A stretch of 64,000 bases of DNA from Manduca sexta (taxonomy: Eukaryota > Arthropoda > Insecta > Lepidoptera > Sphingidae): the NCBI RefSeq assembly GCF_014839805.1, contig NC_051123.1, positions 9,654,727-9,718,726 on the forward strand, written 5' to 3'. Position numbers and translations under genes: made by a program. Below, in pieces: positions 24,180 through 34,978 of the stretch. A model generated the notes under the pieces. That model worked only from the letters and a program-made list of their open reading frames with translations, had not been told where the DNA came from and ran no database searches. Each line of letters opens with the position of its first letter. Position 1 is the stretch's first letter.

Positions 24180-24559
24180 TGTCACTCAGAGCCCATCTAA
24201 CCCAAAATAATAATAATTAGTTGATTATACTAACATAAGAATCCTAAAAAATGTTTTAATAATGTTATTTCATTTTCATTTAATTTAATTTCATACATTT
24301 AGTTTTACACAATACCTTGTTCCTTATTGTGTTTTAAATTGATCTTGTTCTTTGTACTTGTTTGATTTTTTTTTTTTTTCAATATGATGTAGTAGATTGA
24401 TGTTTGGTGTGCATGCGCATTTTCAGTAAATACTGTACATACCTATAATAGGCATATGCATTAGATTTGTTACAATTATGGGTAAGATATTGTAAGAATG
24501 TAATAATGTATGTGCTGTTGGTGTGTCATAATAAATAAATAAATAAATAAATAAATAAA
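24180..24559 (+). mobile_element. probable LINE 3-prime untranslated tail with (AAAT)n
   Basis: The end reads TATGTGCTGTTGGTGTGTCA followed by about seven AAAT units (24530-24559). This is the usual 3-prime end of a lepidopteran non-LTR retrotransposon; the stretch before it is presumably 3-prime untranslated sequence. No reverse transcriptase remnant is seen, and the 5-prime limit is approximate. Confidence 0.45.
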
Positions 24560-24710
24560 CAAGTGCATCGACTGATATATCCCTTCGCTGACTGGTTTTG
24601 TCTATCGAGAGAAAGCAATCGTTTACTCTATGCTTTTTATTTTTAGAGATCTCATGAGGATAAATTTCATGTTACTTTTTAATGCTTGTAATTATAGGCT
24701 TTGGAAATGT

Positions 24711-24920
24711 TTTAAAGATGATCTATTTGTAAGGTGATAACCTGTTTTGAGATAATAAGGGTCTATCAATGAAGAGAGGTTTTTGTGGATCAACTGCCTT
24801 ATACGTATCATACGTTTTAAATGGTGTACTTTAACTTTGGAAATGTTTTAAAGATGATCTACTCGTAAGGTGATGACCCTATTTGAGATGACGAGAGTGG
24901 GAGAAGAGAGGTTTTCGTGG
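24711..24920. repeat. diverged tandem duplication, 126-bp period
   Basis: TTGGAAATGTTTTAAAGATG begins at 24711 and again at 24837. Each is followed by a GTAAGGTGAT, TTTGAGAT, GAAGAGAGGTTTT series. The two copies differ at many positions, so this is an old duplication. The function is unknown. Confidence 0.65.
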
Positions 24921-27900
24921 TTCAACCTTCTCACATATGGTTTAAATTGTGTAAAAAGTTGGAGTTGATTCCTGACTCTTGTTTTCGTGTTTGTGAGATG
25001 ATGAACATCTGACTGTGGAAAGATTTTCATGAGTTCATTCTCTGTTCTGCTTGCAGTGAGTGCATGTGTTGTTATTGATCTAGTAGGCTAATTATAATTA
25101 ACCGGTTTCAAAAAACGTTCTTCGTTTTCCTAATTGATTTCCTTTAAGCTAGCACGACTTATTAGCTATTTATTAGTCATGGAGAAAACGTGCTTTAAGT
25201 ATAAATTTAAAATCATATTTTTTCTTTTTCTATTATCCAAGTAAGCAATGAAATTTTGTTTACGCTATTCAACGTGTCAAGTATGAAACCCGATCCAGTT
25301 GTTTTGTTTTAAAACGACATAAACATGAAAGGTGTGAAGTTGCTGCGGATCGATTTTGTTCAAAGTGTAAAATATGTGTCAATGAACTTTCCAACGCGAA
25401 CGTAAAACAATAAAATGATAATTTATGATATTTGCTAAGTTTTTTCTATAAAGTTATACCTACAGACGATTTTTGTCTTTTTTTTTTAAAGTGACTACGC
25501 AATGTAGCTTTTTAAGTTAGCTAATACTAAGGTTATTGTTCAGATGTTATTTCAATAAAAGCGAAGATATACTATTTTCATTTATTTTGATATAATTAAT
25601 CATTACCTAGGACTGTATTATTTTTTAGATTATTAAAGCTACTTGTAATTCAATAAAATCGCTCTTGTATAAATAACTAATACGGTATCATGATTACAAA
25701 GAAACTATTTTATCTTTACTTTGCACAAATCTTGATTGCACTGAAATATGTGTAATAAAAACTGCGAAACTTAACATACAAAGATCGAAAAACTAATTTC
25801 AACAAAGTCGATTAAAGCGATTAAATGGAATGGCGTTTACTACTAAATCACGAATTCGACACGTCCATATCGCAAGAAGCAAAAAGGATTATAGTAAAAG
25901 TGTTTTGACCTCTTTTCAATTAAAGAAAGCATAACCTAAAAACCTATGACATTAACCGTTTTGCATCCGATGGATTGCAGACTACCATTTAAATAACAGA
26001 TTTATGTTTCTATTTAATTCAATAAAATACATATATGATTTATTGTTAAATCTCAACCATGTAAACCATTAATTTTAATGCCACAGTGTGAATCTTCTAT
26101 ATTCATTTAATATAATTTAACATGAGAAATGAATGATTAATTTGGTGGCAACGTGCAAATTAACAACAAAATAAATTATGTCTAAACTGAAGACTCATAA
26201 TAAAATAAATGTTATCTTTATTGTAGGTGAATGATCCCTAAGAGTATTAGTGATTATTGTTTAATAAATAAAATATTAAAAAGGTAACTTTTGTTAGGAG
26301 GATTTTTAATAAATAACACAAAATTCTGATTGTATAGAACATTATTAAATTAAAAATCAAAGTCGAAATTACGACACTCATTCTTTTTCTTACTATATCT
26401 GCCTTTATGAGCGGCAAAGCTACAGGGTAGACTACTTCAAACGATTACTTATTTATAATTAAAACTGTCTACAGAGCGTTTCTACCAAAGAAAATCTCAT
26501 CTCCCCTAGCTCTTGACGGGATGCACGCATGACTACAATTATGACGTTTCAAATGTCATTTTACTATCGAGTTTTCATAGTATTCTCCTTGTTGCGTGCG
26601 TCAACACATAAGGGTGGGCGCCGACATTCGCCTTGACACCACCATTACACTTATATAACTCTCCTTAGATTCGCGATAGTGATGTATATAATTAGTATTT
26701 TGTTATCAAGCGTTCTTTAAATAGTTTCGCTAGTCATTCCACGGAACTTATAGGTTTTACTCGTATTTATAATTTTAATAGCATTCAATTTTCCAACGCG
26801 AACGTTTAATTTGACAGAACTGCGAAGAAGTTATAGGGTTCAAATCTATTTTTGTCGGTGGTAGGATATATTTTATAATCATCTCTAGTCAGTCGTCATT
26901 TTATTAGAGCCCACTCAAGTCGCCATAAGTTGCAGGGGGGTCATATTGCGGTGCACGTATAAAAAAAATACATAGACAGATAGTACAGATCATTTATTGC
27001 CTTATCTTTGTACTCTATAGGGATAGGCCTGCTTTTACTAAATCAACTTCCATGTAGTTTGAGATTTAGCTTTTTGTGGTGAAAAATTGTCAAGGCTATT
27101 CTTACCAACGAGGGAACGGCTTGATCCTCGCAGTACAAAATCTTACAAATATTAAAAATGCTTATGAAAGTTTTAAGATGTTTGTATGTTTTATAGGAGA
27201 AAAACGCTTGAGCGGAAAGAGTTGAGCGGATTTATTATGCTCATTTCGCAAACCATATGACTTTTATTCCAAAAAAATCTATATAACTTACCGCAAGTAA
27301 AAATAAATTACGCGTAAATAAACGTTTATTAGTAATATATAGCATTAACTGACCAGAATTCAGTAATACATATCATAAAATTCTTGTAAGCTAAAAATAA
27401 ACACGTTATGATACATTCCATGTATTTTTGGACTGTCTGAATCCTTTCACGATTACCTCACGATCGTAGGAATATGTTATGTAAGGTTTAAACAAGGTGA
27501 CATTTGCGTCCGACGTGGAGGTAATTGATATATCGCGTGGATTTTTCTACGTTCTGAAACAGAAATCGGAAATTTATATTAATACCTCTTTCCTGCCAGT
27601 CCAATCTCGTTTTTTATTACTTATTTTATGCCCAATATAAAATGTCTTTAGTTAAATATTCTCATGTACCTTGACTTATCATAAGTATAACTATGTTCAC
27701 CTTCGAGACGAATAAAGCATTTTATTTTATATTTTACTGGTACCTGGTCTTCTTATTAATTAATATTCAGATTTTTGTCTTTAGTTTTTCTTTTCCTGTA
27801 TATAGATTTATTATTTTTTATATTCGGTTAATTTTATAAATGAAGTTTGTTGACTCAAATATTCCGCGTGCAATGTAACTTTGCTTAACTGATTATTGGT

Positions 27901-28591
27901 TATGTAGGAATAACAATATCGAAGCTTTAATAAAACCTTCAACCAAGAAACCTCGTAATAAATTATAGCGATAATTTAAGTATTTCACAACTTTTTCACG
28001 AAATATGTTGGAATCGTACTTGATAATTTTGAATAATATTTTTAAAGTGTAGCGTTAATAATCGTTGGCAACACTCCCAATATATAAAGAATCGTCGTCT
28101 CACACGCGATGTCTACAAACTATTACTAAAGAAACATATTGTCCTCATAAAACATAAGTTTTTTCAATTTGTGCTGTAAATTGCAGTAAAATCGTCCATA
28201 ATCACATTACGGGATGTCATATGCTTAGGGAAAGTCCGTTTTAATTTGACGCTTGAAAGACAATATCTAGGCGACAATCAGTAAATTTTTGAAATCTATT
28301 TTCGATAACAATGTAGATATGGGAGAAAAAAGAGGATATTAAAATATATCATTTATTAAATTTTACAGAGACACACAACAACTATGGCAATATATTGCAA
28401 TATAAATCAATTTGGTTATGTATTAACTTCTTACACTAACTCTCATAAACGTTTTTTAAAGTTTAATATAGTGTATATTGTCTTAATGAGGGTTGGGGGC
28501 CCTATAAATCGGGGCCCTGAGCGACAGCCCAAAGATCTGCACCTGGTACCCTCACCTATCAACACAATTATACCGCCCTTTTATAAAGGAA
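24921..28591. other. no feature recognised
   Basis: About 3.7 kb of AT-rich sequence. I see no convincing exon, RNA gene, transposon end or tandem array. A slightly GC-richer block at 26500-26640 has no open frame worth calling. Confidence 0.4.
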
Positions 28592-28925
28592 CTAGCTTTT
28601 CCCGCGGCTCCGCCCGCGTTATAAAGTTTTTCAGGCTAAAGTTTTTCGTTATGAAAGTAGTAGTTTCCCGGGACCCTATGTTCTTCCCGGGGTCTCAAAC
28701 TGTCTCCATACCAAATTTCATCTTAATACGTTGGGTAGTTTTTGAGTTCAACACGTTCAGGCAGACAGATGCAGCGGAGGACTTTGTTTTATAATATATT
28801 TTTTAGAACTTTTTAAGAGGAACTATCCCGTGATACATCATTTTTGCATAACTTTAACCATTTACGCAGCGCACGCAACGGAAGCTCTCAAAACTAATAA
28901 ATTGTCCCCGTTTTTGCAACATGTT

Positions 28926-29664
28926 TCATTACTGCTCCGCTCCTATTGGTCATAGCGTGATGATATATAACTAAGAGCACTCCACGAACAAAGGGCTATC
29001 CAACGCAAAAATATTTTTTCAGTTTGGACCGGTAGTTCCTGAGATTAGCCATTACTGCTCCGCTCCTATTAGGTATAGCGTGATGATATATAGCCTATAG
29101 CACTCCACGAACAAAGGGCTATCCAACGCAAAAATATTTTTTCAGTTTGGACCGGTAGTTCCTGAGATTAGCCATTACTGCTCCGCTCCTGTTAGGTATA
29201 GCGTGATGATATATAGCCCATAGTACTCCACAAACAAAGTGCTATCCAGCGCAAAAAGAATTTTTCAGTTTGGACCGGTAGTTTCTGAGATTAGCCATTA
29301 CTGCTCCGCTCCTATTAGGTATAGCGTGATGATATATAGCCTATAGTACTCCACGAACAAAGGGCTATCCAACGCAATAAGAATTTTTCAGTTTGGACCG
29401 GTAGTTCCTGAGATCAGCCATTACTGCTCCGCTCCTATTGGGTATAGCGTGATGATATATAGCCTATAGCACTCCACGAACAAAGGGCTATCCAACGCAA
29501 AAAGAATTTTTCAGTTTGGACCGGTAGTTCCTGAGATCAGCCATTACTGCTCCGCTCCTATTGGGTATAGCGTGATGATATATAGCCTATAGCACTCCAC
29601 GAACAAAGGGCTATCCAACGCAAAAAGAATTTTTCAGTTTGGACTGGTAGTTCCTGAGATTAGC
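28926..29664. repeat. six 123-bp tandem repeats inside the Helitron
   Basis: The motif ACTGCTCCGCTCCT starts at 28931, 29054, 29177, 29300, 29423 and 29546, an exact 123-bp period. Each unit ends in CAGTTTGGACCGGTAGTTCC TGAGATTAG before the next. Units are nearly identical, differing at a few bases (for example CCTATTGG against CCTATTAGG and CCTGTTAGG), so the array expanded recently. The last unit runs directly into the CAAA tract. Confidence 0.95.
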
Positions 29665-29669
29665 GCGTT

Positions 29670-29737
29670 CAAACAAACAAACAAACAAACAAACAAACAA
29701 ACAAACAAACAAACAAACAAACAAACAAACAAACAAA
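29670..29737. repeat. (CAAA)17 microsatellite
   Basis: Seventeen uninterrupted CAAA units. They sit in the 5-prime end region of the minus-strand Helitron, where lepidopteran members carry a short TTTG run; here it has expanded by slippage. Confidence 0.97.
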
Positions 29738-29765
29738 CTCTTCAGCTTTATATAATAGTATAGAT

Positions 29766-29872
29766 ATACACAGGCTGATATCGGGATGCGACATATGTGA
29801 GCCAATATGGGGGGTTTTATATTTTACCTACGGTGGTCGCTATCCGGGTGGATACAAATATTATTCCAACCG
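29766..29872 (+). repeat. unclassified dispersed repeat, partial copy
   Basis: Right beside the Helitron end, CACAGGCTGATATCGGGATG and TACGGTGGTCGCTATCCGGG match the second half of the repeat at 2418-2655 (GCTGATCCCGAGACGC, ACGGTGGTCGCTATCTGGGC). The Helitron may have inserted into this older repeat and cut off its front. Confidence 0.5.
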
Positions 29873-30349
29873 TAATGCCTCTTACTTTAGCTGTTATTGT
29901 TACTTTTACGGTTCATGTAGTTAGTGTGTGAATTACGAAACATGTTAACTGTGTTACAATTTACCTGATTATACCTATGCATAACAACAGCAATATTTTA
30001 AATCACAATACATTGAATTGCACTGAGTTCATCAACATTTCCATAAGAAACAGTACAGGTTTATGGGGCTAACAATAAAGTTGCAAATGTTTGACTGGAC
30101 GTGATTTTAATACCATTGACTCGTTAATTTTGCGCGTTTAAATTATATGAAAGTGGGTCGAACTCGTCAGTACTGAATGCTTTAGGGACTGTTACTAACG
30201 CCATTTGAACGTTATGCGGGTTTTAACTTAACATCTATTAAGTGAAGATGGATTGGTTCAAATGGTTTCGTAGGGCTTTGTAAAATACGCATACATAACT
30301 ATATATCTTAAGAATTCTTTTACTGATTTTATAATTCAAATTTGAAGAA

Positions 30350-30466
30350 TAATGATGTTTACACGAATTAGACATTGAAATAAAACTATTTATGGATTTT
30401 ATCGCGGTTTTTTACAATATGATTTTGTTCCGACGTTGCAAAGACTGTAGCCTTCGTGGTCACGGG
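30350..30466 (+). repeat. snapback repeat, left arm, interrupted by the satellite array
   Basis: GTTTACACGAATTAGACATTG, TTTTATCGCGGTTTTTTAC, TCCGACGTTGC and CTTCGTGGTCACGGG are the left arm of the snapback family. At the fold point the sequence changes directly into the 144-bp hairpin array. Confidence 0.65.
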
Positions 30467-31401
30467 GATTTTAAATATGTATGAAACTTAGTGTCACAAT
30501 AAATGTCGCTTAAGTAAATTAGCCTTGTAACCATCAGACGATTAAAAGGCTAATTCACTTAAGCGACATTTATTTTGAAAACTATTTTAAAAAATCCTAG
30601 AAAAAGTGCTGATTATAAATATGTATGAAACTTAGTGTCACAATAAATTTCGCTTAAAACAATTAGCCTTGTAACCATCAGACGATTAAAAGGCTAATTC
30701 ACTTAAGCGACATTTATTTTGAAAACTATTTTAAAAAATCCTAGGTAAAGTGCTGATTTTATATATATATGAAACTTAGTGTCACAATAAATGTCGCTTA
30801 AGTCAATTAGCCTTGTAACCATTAGACGATTAAAAGGCTAATTCACTTAAGCGACATTTATTTTGATAACTATTTTAAAAAATCCTAGAAAAAGTGCTGA
30901 TTATAAATATGTATGAAACTTAGTGTCACAATAAATTTCGCTTAAGACAATTAGCCTTGTAACCATCAGACGATTAAAAGGCTAATTCACTTAAGCGACA
31001 TTTATTTTGAAAACTATTTTAAAAAATCCTAGAAAAAGTGCTGATTTTAAATATGTATGAAACTTAGTGTCACAATAAATGTTGCTTAAGTCAATTAGCC
31101 TTGTAACCATCAGACGATTAAAAGGCTAATTCACTTAAGCGACATTTATTTTGAAAACTATTTTAAAAAATCCTAGAAAAAGTGCTGATTTTAAATATGT
31201 ATGAAACTTAGTGTCACAATAAATGTTGCTTAAGTCAATTAGCCTTGTAACCATCAGACGATTAAAAGGCTAATTCACTTAAGCGACATTTATTTTGAAA
31301 ACTATTTTAGAAAATCCTAGAAAAACTGCTGATTTTTAATATGTATGAAACTTGTGTCGCAAAAAAATGTCGCTTAAGACAATTATCCTTTTAACCGTCG
31401 A
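30467..31401. repeat. 144-bp hairpin satellite array, about 6.5 units
   Basis: GAAACTTAGTGTCAC begins at 30483, 30627, 30771, 30915, 31059 and 31203, with a diverged start at 31347: an exact 144-bp period. Every full unit holds an inverted repeat of about 29 bp, for example 30498-30526 against 30546-30574 with one mismatch and a 19-nt loop. The arms contain TGTCGCTTAAG. Units are 95 percent or more alike by eye. The array could be a hairpin MITE amplified in tandem. If transcribed it would make a multi-hairpin RNA, a possible Dicer substrate; that is inference. No coding frame. Confidence 0.95.
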
Positions 31402-31754
31402 TATTATGATGTCCTAATAATGTTATGTGGCATATAGTTTAATGATCAGATTCAATGGAACTTGATGTGTGACACCACCTTTGACATCGTTGATGACTCT
31501 ATCATTCAATGAAACCATACAAAAACAAAAATAAGATGAATGATGAATTTAATTTTTAAGTGCTCATGTGCTGTTTAGATTTATTTAATTTGCTTTTGGT
31601 GAATATTTTGTTCGTGTAACAGGTGTTATGCGGAACAAAAGCTATCATTATAGCACATTAAAATATGCCTTTACCAAAAGAAATTAAGTACAAAATATAT
31701 AACAATCTGTCACCTCTTTATAATAAGAATTTTATGTAATCATAAGAATTAGTA
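31402..31754. other. no feature recognised
   Basis: AT-rich unique-looking sequence right of the satellite. The right arm of the snapback repeat is not found here. Confidence 0.4.
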
Positions 31755-31862
31755 AATCGTCGATATATATGTACTAGATCTGGCGTTCCGAACGCTCACT
31801 ATGTTCAACTGAAGTGTACTGCAATCCGGTATTGGTTGCAATTTTCCTTATAATCTATTTAA
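31755..31862 (+). repeat. unclassified dispersed repeat F, copy 1
   Basis: CGATATATATGTACTAGATC, TGGCGTTCCGAACGCTC, TGTTCAACTGAAGTG and ACTGCAATCC recur at 55785-55900 in the same orientation with moderate divergence. The class is unknown. Confidence 0.55.
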
Positions 31863-32079
31863 AGCGCTTTAGCACGGAAAAATAACCTTATTATGAAGTA
31901 TATAAGGTTATATTCCTGTGACACACGTAAATGTCAATGTGGCTGTCATGTTTGCCGGCAAACATTCCGATGCTTCATGGATTAAAGTTTGGACGACGAT
32001 TGATGTTTTGTCGCTACACCGAACTTTAGTTCTAACAGCAGATTTTGGACGTTCGTGTCTATACATTATCAGTCTTACT

Positions 32080-32262
32080 TATAAACTTGTTTTAGCGTTA
32101 AGAGGTGCTTTAAAATTGCTTAAATTGCTGTCAAAAACATCACCGGTTCTCTAGTTTAAACCTCATTAATAGGCAAGATGGCGGGTTTTGACTTACAGCT
32201 GATCGAGTAAATTTGTGTTTTCTAAGCATAGCTTTGCGAATTTTTTATAAGTCTGACTGTAT
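32080..32262 (+). repeat. unclassified dispersed repeat G, copy 1
   Basis: TTATAAACTTGTTTTAGCGT, TCAAAAACATCACCGGTTC, GCAAGATGGCGGGTTT and CAGCTGATCGAGTAAATTTG recur in the same order at 47885-48066. The 78-codon + strand frame at 31918-32154 partly lies in it and is not called as a gene. Confidence 0.65.
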
Positions 32263-32605
32263 ACATCAATGTCCTGAACCTATTAAATGTTTTTTTTATT
32301 AACCGAAAGCTACAATATTCCCGTCACACTCGCTACATTAGGCTAACATGATACTTACACAAATATGTTTCTGGGCTGGACTTACTCGGGCGTTCAAAAA
32401 GCTTTGAAATAGCGTTTCTATGCAATAGTAGAGCAAAGCTAAATATAACTGCAACATAATTAAATTTCTTCCACGTAAACGGAGCATGCGCAATCTTGAT
32501 GCACTGTATGCATATTTATGTTGCTATTTTGACATACAACTTGTTTTATTGACTCGTAATGTTCGCTGAACCATCATTGAACAGAAGAAAACCTATTCAA
32601 ATATA

Positions 32606-32742
32606 ATGATTTCTTATGTTTATGCGAATGTTAGATATTGAAATTAAACAAATTTTCGGGATTCTATCGCGGTTTTTTGTTTTTTATTTTTTTTTCTCCC
32701 GACGTTTCGAAGACTTTGCAGCCTTCATGGTCACAGGGGGGA
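32606..32742 (+). repeat. snapback repeat, left arm only
   Basis: It starts GATTTCTTATGTTTATGCG and carries TCTATCGCGGTTTTTTG, CCCGACGTTTCGAAGAC and CAGCCTTCATGGTCACAGGG, ending at the fold point. The right arm is absent, as at 20228-20361. Confidence 0.7.
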
Positions 32743-33226
32743 CAATCCGGAAAATTAATTTCAACTATTCAAATATATTTGAGCTGTTAAGGGAGGAATA
32801 TTTAGTGCCTGTTTCACAACTTCTGAGTAATTGCCACATAAATGTATAAGCCGTCTAAACACAAAAGTCATACTCTATCTATGTTCCCAAATAAATGCTA
32901 ATAAAATGAGTACTATCTACATTAGCTGTTTAATATGATACTGTCAAATAAAATTTACTTGTGAAGTAGGCCTAGTTACTTTGAATATTGACGCGAATAT
33001 GATCCCACTATCAGATGATATGAATTTTGTTATAGAAGCTAGTAGATGCAGGATGTTTTTATGGATAGACGGGCTTTAATTTGCGTTTTTCTTCGAGTCT
33101 ACTTGTTTCCTTGCGGTTATCATTGCACTAAATTTCCATGACTTTATCAGTATGGGCAGAGATTATTTGCCATTTGATGAACTAGGAACAGATTCGTAAT
33201 GGTTCGAAAAACACTTAAAATATCCA

Positions 33227-33410
33227 TGTGACAGTGTTTATTATCATTTTACTGTCATTACTATTTACTGGTGGTAGGTCTCTCATATCTGAGAGTCCGC
33301 CTGGGTAGGTACCACCGCAATGTCTATTTCTACCGCCAAGCAGCACTGTATAGTCACTGTTGTGTTCCAGTTTGAAGAACATTGTAGCCAGTATAACTAC
33401 TAGACATAAC
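33227..33410 (+). repeat. interspersed repeat E, upstream part
   Basis: ACTGGTGGTAGGTCTCTCAT, GAGAGTCCGCCTGGGTAGG, TACCACCGCAATG and TTGAAGAACATTGTAGCCAG are a very common lepidopteran interspersed repeat, probably the 3-prime region of a non-LTR element. The downstream part of the same family, CTGGACATAATAAGACATAAC onward, lies at 40805-40975. The 82-codon minus frame here is a by-product. Confidence 0.6.
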
Positions 33411-33529
33411 CTCTCGCGTTTACGACAATTCAATTGACATCTACCATTCCACGCAAATTTCACGATGATGTAACACGGCCCTGTTACGAGTATACATTGT
33501 TATAGAGAATAAGGCCTTTTTGACAGGTA

Positions 33530-33800
33530 CATGTGATTGGCGGGCTCGTCTCGAGTCTCGATGCTGTAGGTGCGTCCGGCGCGGGCAGTGGATCCGCGCC
33601 CTTTCACTTTCACGCGGTGTGGTTGCGTTGTCATGCGTTATTACAAGTGTCCCCTGTATTTGACGAGTTAATAGCTCGTCTGACTGTCATAGCACCCATA
33701 AGGAGTAAAACCACCCGAATTTTTAGTTATATAATTGTGAATGGCATTACAATGCGCTAATCGCCCTGGGACATGAGATGTTAAGTCTCCCAATGCCAAC
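33530..33800 (-). repeat. probable repeat fragment with GC-rich head
   Basis: The end GGGACATGAGATGTTAAGTC matches the complement of the repeat E segment at 40840-40860, and the preceding GGAGTAAAACCACCCGAAT and GAATGGCATTACAATGCGC are familiar from lepidopteran repeats. The GC-rich head around 33560-33620 can form a GGCGCGG/CCGCGCC stem. The class is uncertain. Confidence 0.4.
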
Positions 33801-34050
33801 TAATAATATTGGCTTTAATGTGCTTTAAAAAAAATACAATTGAATTTAGCACCTCCTCCTTTTTTTGAAGTCGTTTAAAAATGGAACACAATGCTTGGGG
33901 CCAGAAATAAATATTGTCGTGGTGTTTACTTATCCTACCCTCGCATATCACTTATATTTTTTCTTATAAACCATTTTACTTGACACATAACAATAGATAA
34001 ACAACAAAAAGTTATTCATAAAATACAAATAAATATAATTATAAATGGCA

Positions 34051-34205
34051 TTGGAAACGCGGCGGCGTGCGGGCGGGCGCTCGGGGGCGCGCGGCGGGCG
34101 CCGGTTCCGCAAGTTTTTGCTTCTCGGGCGGTTCAGAGAAATGAAAGCCGCTCGGCTCGCCCATCCGACCTGCAACTGCTTCCGACACGGAACTGTCGAG
34201 TTTTG
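34051..34205. promoter_or_regulatory. CpG-rich patch, possible promoter or non-coding first exon
   Basis: About 150 bp of very CpG-rich sequence in AT-rich surroundings, with GGCGGCGTGCGGGCGGGCGC and CGGGGGCGCGCGGCGGGCGC. It shows no likeness to the repeat families here. Open frames on both strands are Arg/Gly-rich and look incidental. It could be a promoter or a 5-prime untranslated exon, perhaps of the + strand gene at 60 kb. There is no direct evidence of transcription. Confidence 0.25.
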
Positions 34206-34656
34206 TTTACGTTTACAAGGGTTATTTTTGTTTGATACCTTTTTATGTACATTCATAATAATATTATTTTGACTTCTTTTAGAAGTAAAAACTTATGTAA
34301 CACGAAGTTGATTTGAAAATATTTAGTTTCGAGGTAATGAGCAAGAAAAGTTGAAAGGTCATTTAACAAATTTTAATAGAGATCACGTACCGCAGAACAG
34401 TTGTAGTTTTCACGGGTAGGAGTAGACCTACACACTTTTTTTTATGCTCTCGGCATCGCCCGGAAAAAAATCATGTAGAAATAAAAAATAGTTATTAAAA
34501 GCTTCTTATTAGTGAACTAATAATCCAAATCGGACATTCCGACAGTACTTCCAGCTACAACTGATTGCAGATTATTGTTATTGTATCTAGCTAGCTACAA
34601 TAGCTATTTAAGTACTTATGTGTTTATTTTTTATATTTTTTTATAATTACATTAAA

Positions 34657-34978
34657 AAGCGGCGATAGCCTAGTTGGCTGTGGAACGAACTGCCAAGACG
34701 AATGTTTGCTGGTTTAAACCCCAAAAGGCACACACCTCTGATTTTTCTAAAAAATATGTGTGTAACTTTATGAATTATCGCTTACTTTAACGGTGAAGAA
34801 AAACATCATGAGGAAACTTGCATACCTGAGAAGTTCTCTATAGGAATTTCGAGGGTGTGTGAAGTCTACCAATCCGCACTAGGCCAGTGTGGTGGACTAA
34901 GGCCTAATCCTCTCAGTAGTAGAGGAGACCCGTGTCCAGCAGTGGGATAGTATATAATACAGGGCTGATATTATTAAT
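34657..34978 (+). mobile_element. tRNA-derived SINE, family A, near full length
   Basis: It begins AGCGGCGATAGCCTAGTTGG and has a weak B box (GGTTTAAACCC). It continues with GGCACACACCTCTGATTTTT, GAGGAAACTTGC and GTGTGAAGTCTACCAATCCG, and ends ATACAGGGCTGATATTATTA. Flanking TAATTACATT and TAATTATATT agree at nine of ten positions and may be the worn target duplication. Confidence 0.85.

Larger units (their letters stand above)
28592..29764 (-). mobile_element. non-autonomous Helitron with internal tandem repeats
   Basis: On the minus strand the element starts TCTATACTATTATATAAAGC at 29764, directly after host A, and ends at 28592 with AAAAGCTAG before host T. Just before the end is the GC hairpin CGCGGGCGGAGCCGCG. 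The TC start, CTAG end, 3-prime hairpin and A/T insertion site define a Helitron, a rolling-circle DNA transposon. No Rep-helicase is encoded, so it needs one from elsewhere. Inside are a (CAAA)17 tract near the 5-prime end, six 123-bp tandem repeats, and a segment resembling the common lepidopteran CCAAATTTCATC motif. Confidence 0.85.

Noticed and set aside
28384..28794. 136-codon + strand frame, the second longest in the window
   Set aside because: Its second half is the antisense of the Helitron 3-prime end (hairpin and CTAG), and the front has no coding features.
29611..29805. Minus-strand frame with repeated VCLF
   Set aside because: It is the translation of the (CAAA)17 microsatellite.
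28926..31401. Two regular arrays that could suggest CRISPR
   Set aside because: The repeated units fill the whole period with no unique spacers, units are 123 and 144 bp, and the setting is a eukaryotic genome.
33215..33463. 82-codon minus-strand frame
   Set aside because: It lies over interspersed repeat E, read antisense.
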